NCBI GenBank assembly: GCA_024275635.1
Contig: JAJRYT010000226.1
Location: 1 to 39,292, forward strand
Length of the DNA stretch: 39,292 nt
DNA from: Chloroflexota bacterium
GTDB lineage: Bacteria; Chloroflexota; Anaerolineae; Promineifilales; Promineifilaceae
Reading direction: 5' to 3'
Below the pieces are notes generated by a model. It was not told the DNA's origin. It saw only the letters and a program-made list of their open reading frames with translations, and did not search any database. This document shows, one piece after another, positions 34,940 through 39,292 of this stretch. The first letter of the stretch is position 1. Every line of letters starts with the position of its first letter. The position numbers were made by a program, and so were the translations under genes.

Positions 34940-35613
34940 CGCCAACAGCCCGATTGGTCAATTTTACCTTCAAACGAATTCTCCGCATTTTATGCCGGAT
35001 TGATACGTCCCAATTGGCGCAGATTCCGGCCGAAGGGCCGCTGATTTTGGCTGTTAATCACATCAATTTCATTGAAGTGCCCATTCTCTACACACACCTA
35101 ATGCCTCGGCCTGTCACCGGCTTTGTTAAGTCAGATAATTGGGAGAATGTTTTTTCACGCTGGCTGTTTGAGTTGTGGCAGGCAATTCCCCTGCATCGAG
35201 GGCAGGCGGATATGGCGGCGATTCGCGCCGGTTTGGCGGCGCTGGAGCAGGGCCACATGCTGGCGATTGCCCCGGAAGGGACGCGCACGGGAGACGGCCG
35301 TTTACGGCAAGGTCATCCCGGTATCGCTGTCATGGCCCTCAAAAGCGGAGCGCCTATCCTGCCGATCGCTTATTGGGGCGGCGAGAAATTTTTGGACAAC
35401 TTTCCCCGGCTGCGGCGGACGGATTTTTACATTGGAGTGGGACGGCCGTTTACGCTCAACGCCGGAGGCGCCCGTGTGAATAAACAAATCCGTCAGCAAA
35501 TGACTGACGAGATCATGTTCCAAATTGCCAGACTGCTGCCGCCAGAATACCGGGGGTACTATGCCGATTCATCGGCCGTAACCGAGACTTATTTGCAATT
35601 TTCGTCTTTCTAG
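34936..35613 (+). CDS. Lysophospholipid acyltransferase (PlsC-like)
   Basis: This 225-residue membrane-associated acyltransferase probably makes phosphatidic acid or a related lipid. Block I reads NHINFIEVP, which is HX4E instead of the usual HX4D. Block III reads APEGTRTGDG, the expected EGTR. IPLHRGQADMAAIRAG and GAPILPIAYWG complete the family blocks. The Asp-to-Glu change keeps the charge next to the catalytic His but lengthens the side chain. Its ATG overlaps the stop of the lipid kinase, so the two are coupled; both act on glycerolipids and probably form a small phospholipid or glycolipid operon. Confidence 0.88.
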   Translation: MTPTARLVNFTFKRILRILCRIDTSQLAQIPAEGPLILAVNHINFIEVPILYTHLMPRPVTGFVKSDNWENVFSRWLFELWQAIPLHRGQADMAAIRAGLAALEQGHMLAIAPEGTRTGDGRLRQGHPGIAVMALKSGAPILPIAYWGGEKFLDNFPRLRRTDFYIGVGRPFTLNAGGARVNKQIRQQMTDEIMFQIARLLPPEYRGYYADSSAVTETYLQFSSF

Positions 35614-35617
35614 CGAG

Positions 35618-35664
35618 CCGTGTTCCGTATTCCGTGTTCCGTCAGAACGGATTACGGAACACGG
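35618..35664. repeat. CCGTATT/CCGTGTT hairpin
   Basis: Arms 35618-35635 and 35647-35664 pair over 18 bases with one mismatch. The seven-base units are those of the array at 7717-7912. It begins four bases after the acyltransferase stop. Confidence 0.8.
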
Positions 35665-35797
35665 ACGACCAAATCGCTAAGTTAATTACGAACGCCGCCT
35701 TTCGTTGCCAATACTTCTGCTTATACTTGCCAAACCGCGCCACCCTGCTAATATCAAATTCAGTTGCAGTGTTTTAGATGAGCAGGGGAACAGTCGC

Positions 35798-36829
35798 ATG
35801 AGCAACGATTCGCAAAAACATGCTTCGGAAAGCCCGTGGCTGGCGGCGCGGCGCTGTTTGGCTATTCTTAACCGCTTGCTGCAAGGGCCAGCGAAGAAGG
35901 AGGCGTTGTTGGCGGCCGTTTACGCCGCCGAAGGCGCGGATGCGTACGGCGGCAAAACGGGCAAGTTGTTAGATAAACGATTTGGGGAGGATAAGAAACG
36001 GCTGCGGGAGCGTTTGGGCGTTGATGTTCGGTATGATAAAGGGGCAGGGGGGTATGTGATTGCAGGGTGGGAACGGCCGTTACTCAACCTTCCCGACGCC
36101 GACATTGAAACCCTTGCTTTCCTGGCCGACACTTTCCAGCCGGACAGCCCCCACGTTCAGGAAGTTCACCAACTGATTGACCGGCTCATCGGCTGGATGC
36201 CAACCAAGCGGCAAAAGCTGTTCCGGCAGCAGGCAGGTCAACTGCCCACGCCTGAGTTACGCTTGCGTGATAAAGAGGAGATTACGCCGGACGTATGGGA
36301 GACGGTTCTGGAAGCAGTCAATGCCCGGCAGGAAATTATGTTTGACTATCTCTCCAGCAGTCACAGCGACCAACTGCCGCGCCAGCATCACGTCCAGCCC
36401 TGGGAGCTGCGTTTTACAGAACGCGGGCATTACCAGCTACAAGGTTTTTGTCTGTTTAATGATGGCCCCAACGGCGCCTGGTATCCAAGCCGGTATTTCA
36501 ACTACCGCCTGAGCCGGATGCGGGATGTGGAGATATTGCCGCGCAAGCTGCCGGGGGTAAGACCTGGAGGACGGCCGTATCTCGTCATTTTTGAACTCTC
36601 CCCGGCCATTGCCCGTTTTGGCGTCAGCCAGCGCAGTGAGTTGATTGGCGAGCCGGTCGTTTTGGAGATGGATGAAGGCTGGGTGCGGGTGGAAGGGACA
36701 ACCCATGACATTTTCTATCTGGCGCGGAATTTGCTTTATTACGGGCCGAACTGCCATGTGCTGGGCGGCCCGGAACTGCTGCGAGAGATGCGGGGATTGG
36801 CGGCCGGGTTGGCGGAGGTTTATCAATAA
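35798..36829 (+). CDS. WYL-domain transcriptional regulator
   Basis: This is a 343-residue DNA-binding protein. The N-terminal winged helix is RCLAILNRLLQGPAKKEALL with DKRFGEDKKRLRERLGVDV as the second half. A WYL domain follows from about residue 175: MFDYLSSSHSD, QPWELRFTERGHYQLQGF and GAWYPSRYFNYRLSRMRDVEIL, with the final Arg-rich strand that binds ligand. A WCX-type end (VRVEGTTHDIFYLARNLLYYG) closes it. WYL proteins often sit beside CRISPR-Cas loci; one represses a type I-D array in Synechocystis 6803. cas10d lies 597 bases downstream, so a role in controlling it is likely but unproven. ATG 35798 has GGGGA upstream. The frame is open to TTG 35705. Confidence 0.82.
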   Translation: MSNDSQKHASESPWLAARRCLAILNRLLQGPAKKEALLAAVYAAEGADAYGGKTGKLLDKRFGEDKKRLRERLGVDVRYDKGAGGYVIAGWERPLLNLPDADIETLAFLADTFQPDSPHVQEVHQLIDRLIGWMPTKRQKLFRQQAGQLPTPELRLRDKEEITPDVWETVLEAVNARQEIMFDYLSSSHSDQLPRQHHVQPWELRFTERGHYQLQGFCLFNDGPNGAWYPSRYFNYRLSRMRDVEILPRKLPGVRPGGRPYLVIFELSPAIARFGVSQRSELIGEPVVLEMDEGWVRVEGTTHDIFYLARNLLYYGPNCHVLGGPELLREMRGLAAGLAEVYQ

Positions 36830-36831
36830 TC

Positions 36832-37083
36832 GCTGAGGCGAAAATCATCAAACAGAATGAGCTTATCACCATTGACACGGAATACACTGGTCAAAATGCA
36901 AATATTAAAGGCACGATATTACGTCACGCCAGGAAAGCTGGCTTCAAATTACAGAAAGGGAGGATTCACTTTGCCCAAATCGGTAGATCATCCGGCGCCC
37001 ATGAGTTGGCATACCATGTGCAGCAACGCAAAGCTCAAGCAGACTCTCGTATAAAATTGGAGGATTTTCTGGAATTATTATAG
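36832..37083 (+). pseudogene. Unrecognised gene remnant without a start codon
   Basis: An open frame of about 83 codons runs from inside the end of the WYL gene to TAG 37081-37083. It has no ATG, GTG or TTG start in the unique part. The residues look like a real protein tail: KGTILRHARKAGFKLQKGRI, GRSSGAHELAYHVQQRK and IKLEDFLELL. The DNA is AT-richer than its neighbours and lacks ACGGCCGT. It may be the 3' end of a gene cut off when the CRISPR locus or the WYL gene was joined here. Function unknown. Confidence 0.45.
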
Positions 37084-37093
37084 AAAGCAAAAA

Positions 37094-37206
37094 GGCTTGG
37101 GGGGGCTTTCGCCGCACTACCTGTCCCGCTTCCCCGGAGTGGTTACCGGGGGGGAGAACGCAGGTCACCAAGCCTATTGGACAACAAGCGGCGGGCTTGT
37201 TATCTA
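37094..37206 (-). ncRNA. Candidate small structured RNA upstream of cas10d
   Basis: A predicted RNA of about 112 nt is read on the minus strand. It starts with a hairpin AACAAGC/GCTTGTT. A closing stem AGGCTTGG/CCAAGCCT follows, enclosing ACCTG/CAGGT, a C-rich/G-rich stem CCCCGG/CCGGGG with loop TAACCACT, and GGC-GAAA-GCC, a GNRA-capped hairpin. CACU in the loop can pair with AGUG before the last hairpin, making a pseudoknot. A run of five T follows the closing stem. On the plus strand the tetraloop would be TTTC and no T-run follows, so minus is the favoured strand. I recognise no known family; it is not a clear SRP RNA because the GGAA apical loop is missing. Confidence 0.6.
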
Positions 37207-37212
37207 CTGAAT

Positions 37213-37241
37213 AGTATACAAATTTTTGCGTTGAATATCAA
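37213..37241 (-). promoter_or_regulatory. Promoter of the candidate small RNA
   Basis: On the minus strand TTGATA (37236-37241) and TATACT (37213-37218) are separated by exactly 17 bases. Start of transcription is expected near 37206, just before the first hairpin. No coding frame follows on that strand. Confidence 0.65.
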
Positions 37242-37287
37242 TCTTTGACAGAAACTGCCACAATTTTGCTGCGAGAGCCTAAAAATA

Positions 37288-37303
37288 CCCCACATCGGTG
37301 GGG
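37288..37303. repeat. CCCCAC-ATCG-GTGGGG hairpin
   Basis: This six-base stem with a four-base loop is followed by GTAGGGGCGTGA, a near copy of the left arm of the palindrome at 37372. It lies in the presumed cas10d leader. Confidence 0.5.
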
Positions 37304-37371
37304 GTAGGGGCGTGATAAGATAAATACAAAGTGCATTCTCCGAGCAAATTGGCGGGAGGAGAGTGAAAAAG

Positions 37372-37403
37372 GGTAGGGGCATGACGGCCGTCATGCCCCT
37401 ACC
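37372..37403. repeat. Perfect 32-bp palindrome before cas10d
   Basis: GGTAGGGGCATGACGG and its exact reverse complement meet without a loop; the centre is the genomic motif ACGGCCGT. It ends 22 bases before the cas10d ATG, close to the ribosome site AGGAAGG. It may be an operator for a dimeric regulator, an mRNA hairpin, or one more dispersed repeat. Confidence 0.85.
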
Positions 37404-37425
37404 AAGTGCAGAACAGGAAGGATTT

Positions 37426-39292
37426 ATGGATACAAATATCGCTTTACTAATTGGCAAAAAAGAGAAAACAATCTTGAGCCATTATCTAGAACAGGTAGCT
37501 AACAAAAGTTTGCTGCAATATCGCAGCGCCAGCCATTTACAATGGGGGAAAAAGCAGGGGGAAAGTTTATACACCCACATTCTCAACGGCATTTTTATCC
37601 TCGACAGCTTGCGTGGCCTGCTGAAACTGTCAGACATTGAGATGAAAGTGTTATTTACTGCCTACACCGTGCATGACATCAACAAATTTGAAGGGCAGGA
37701 CGGTTCTTTCAACAAGTTGGCAACGCCAGAACATATCGCCGAAGAGATTGAACGGCTGGATTTGCCCGCATTCTTTCCTGCGTGGCATGATTATCTGGAG
37801 GATGCAGCGGGATTGGTACGTAGTCACGGCCGTTCCACCCACACTGCCGGCGAAATGATGATGCTGCAAAGGGGGCCGCGTTACCGGCTGGGGCGCGAGC
37901 GCATTTTAGCCCTGCGCTACCTGATGAAAGCGACCGACACCCTCGACCTTTCCCACACGCTGGACGACCGCAAGCACAAAGGGGACTTTTTAGACGACCT
38001 CAACACCTACCTGTCGGAAAGCGGGCTGCCTGTGCAATACGAATTCATCACCCACCGGTTGACGGAAACGCGGGGGCTGCTCAGTAATGTGCTGCACAAC
38101 GCCATTGCCGCCCATTTGCAAAAGCAGCACGGCCTGACCCCGCTTCTTTTTTACCCTGACGGTATTGCCTATTTATCAGAGCGGGCGCAGCGGCCGATTT
38201 TGACGATTGCCGACCAAAGAGCGGCGGCGCAAATCGCGGCAGCGACGATCAAAGGCTTTTCCCAGGCCAAGTTCCGCGACTTTATCAAGGCGGGCAATCA
38301 GGGCGTGAAGGTGGGCGAGGCGTGTCTGGATATGGGTATCCCCTTTGCCGGGCCAAAAAGTATTTGGGGCGAAATTTACAACATCATTCAGCGCAAGTCG
38401 TGGAATACGGAGACGATGGAGGCGAAAGCGCGGGAGCGTACCGAGCGGCATTTTGAAAAGCAGGCGGCGCTTTACCCGGACACGGCCATTTCCATCCGCG
38501 CCGCCCTGGATAATCCTGCCCCCCTCATCCCCACCGCCGACATGCTGCTGCGAAAAGGGGAGTTGGTGCGCTCCTACTACATTTTCCTCAACAAGTATTT
38601 CAAACAATCGTTTGACGATGTGTGGACGCATTTATACGAACTGCTAGAAGTGGCAGAGGAGGAACGGCCGTTTTACGCCTACTTTGACGCCAACTACGAC
38701 CGCTCTTACGTGCTGGGCGGCCGTCTTGATTTAAGCGAAGAGGAGATTGTGGCACGTATCGCCGCCGATGGTACGGAAGTGATGGCTGCCAGAGACGACA
38801 GCGACCCCAACATTCCCCTTTTGCAGGCGTACCTGGAACGCACCTGCATTTTTAGCGTCGGCGGACAGCCGCGCATTGATTTTCAGGCGCATTTGCAGCA
38901 GTATGTGACCGCGCAACACAAACAATGTATCAATTGCAGCAGCCCATTTTCAACCAGCGAATGGATGGCGGGGGACGTGCGCGGCGACATTACGGTGCAG
39001 GTCTTTTCTAACCGGCGGCGCGGCGGCACAGGCGCGCCCAAAAAGCATGTCTGCGACATCTGCCAACTGCAATTTTTGCTGGAAAAGCTGAACTATCCGG
39101 CGGTGCGCGGCGAGCAGCTGCGATATTTACATTTGTTCCCGTACTCGTTTATGACACGGCCGTTTATCGAAGCCCTCCGCGCCACCTTCCACGAACTCAT
39201 CGAAAGCAACGAAGCGATTACCGCCCTGAACATGAACGCGCCCCAGGCGTTGGCGCAATGGATTGAGGAAAGTGAGCAAAAACCGAATTTCC
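37426..39292 (+). CDS. cas10d: Type I-D CRISPR-Cas large subunit Cas10d (Csc3), 5' part
   Basis: The frame stays open for 622 codons and leaves the window. Cas10d is the large subunit of the type I-D Cascade complex and carries the HD nuclease that cuts target DNA. An N-terminal HD domain is visible: YTHILNGIFIL, then TVHDINKFEG with His83-Asp84, and RSHGRSTHTAG. A zinc-finger pair CINC (501-504) and CDIC (543-546) matches the treble clef of Cas10 proteins. The palm domain should lie further on. AGGAAGG is a strong ribosome site. csc2, csc1, cas6 and the CRISPR array would be expected beyond the right edge. The gene contains ACGGCCGT copies (for example ERPFYAYF), so it has been in this genome for some time. 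Confidence 0.85.
   Translation, partial: MDTNIALLIGKKEKTILSHYLEQVANKSLLQYRSASHLQWGKKQGESLYTHILNGIFILDSLRGLLKLSDIEMKVLFTAYTVHDINKFEGQDGSFNKLATPEHIAEEIERLDLPAFFPAWHDYLEDAAGLVRSHGRSTHTAGEMMMLQRGPRYRLGRERILALRYLMKATDTLDLSHTLDDRKHKGDFLDDLNTYLSESGLPVQYEFITHRLTETRGLLSNVLHNAIAAHLQKQHGLTPLLFYPDGIAYLSERAQRPILTIADQRAAAQIAAATIKGFSQAKFRDFIKAGNQGVKVGEACLDMGIPFAGPKSIWGEIYNIIQRKSWNTETMEAKARERTERHFEKQAALYPDTAISIRAALDNPAPLIPTADMLLRKGELVRSYYIFLNKYFKQSFDDVWTHLYELLEVAEEERPFYAYFDANYDRSYVLGGRLDLSEEEIVARIAADGTEVMAARDDSDPNIPLLQAYLERTCIFSVGGQPRIDFQAHLQQYVTAQHKQCINCSSPFSTSEWMAGDVRGDITVQVFSNRRRGGTGAPKKHVCDICQLQFLLEKLNYPAVRGEQLRYLHLFPYSFMTRPFIEALRATFHELIESNEAITALNMNAPQALAQWIEESEQKPNF

Noticed and set aside
37094..37206. 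4.5S/SRP RNA
   Set aside because: Length fits, but the conserved GGAA-capped apical stem with the GAAGCAGCC side is missing, and the fold is multi-branched with a likely pseudoknot.
37084..37425. CRISPR repeats upstream of cas10d
   Set aside because: I found hairpins and a palindrome but no regularly spaced direct repeats with unique spacers.

Overview
The window looks like chromosomal DNA of a free-living filamentous-type Chloroflexota (Anaerolineae-like) bacterium. This is an inference from gene content: Hanks-type kinases with zinc ribbons, a cyclase/ATPase/TPR regulator, a giant CSLREA/beta-helix surface protein, a secreted glycosidase ending in a YLPVV tail, GH4, and the start of a type I-D CRISPR-Cas locus. 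No rRNA or tRNA gene was seen. The DNA is saturated with the palindrome ACGGCCGT, in genes and between them, and the intergenic gaps carry many hairpins built from iterated 7-9 base units. Both features recall HIP1 and the short repeats of filamentous cyanobacteria.

Layout. 1-730: remains of an IS5-type transposase and a second broken reading frame. 732-7707 (+): ABC exporter, a small orphan protein, a GT2 glycosyltransferase, a secreted clan GH-A-like glycosidase, a J-domain protein and a GH4 glycosidase. 7717-9280: repeat arrays around a CxxC protein, a zinc-ribbon membrane protein and a VanZ-like protein. 9263-13391 (-): scpA preceded by a Ser/Thr kinase, then a small membrane protein coupled to a GT39-like glycosyltransferase. 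13423-14999 (+): a GbsR/MarR-type regulator with a clear promoter/operator, and an NmrA-like oxidoreductase. 15107-25780 (-): two very large genes, a tandem-cyclase/AAA/TPR regulator and a 2226-residue surface protein with a gingipain-like domain and 19 SPDAF pentapeptides. 26180-28415 (+): greA (with a terminator in its leader) and lysS. 28415-33471 (-): membrane protein, Ser/Thr kinase, FHA/winged-helix regulator, and a DEAD-box helicase with a long structured leader. 33977-35613 (+): lipid kinase and acyltransferase, overlapping by ATGA. 35798-39292 (+): WYL regulator, an unrecognised remnant, and cas10d running off the end.

Three observations stand out. First, three genes (kinase 1, DEAD-box helicase, lipid kinase) each carry one in-frame TAA exactly where the family has Glu, with the rest of the frame intact. 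Second, a probable new small RNA of about 110 nt lies on the minus strand just upstream of cas10d; it has a near-consensus promoter, a pseudoknot-capable fold with a GAAA loop, and a T-run terminator. Third, the helicase leader combines an intrinsic terminator with a three-way junction capped by a GNRA loop. All functional statements are read from sequence and family knowledge; nothing was searched or computed.
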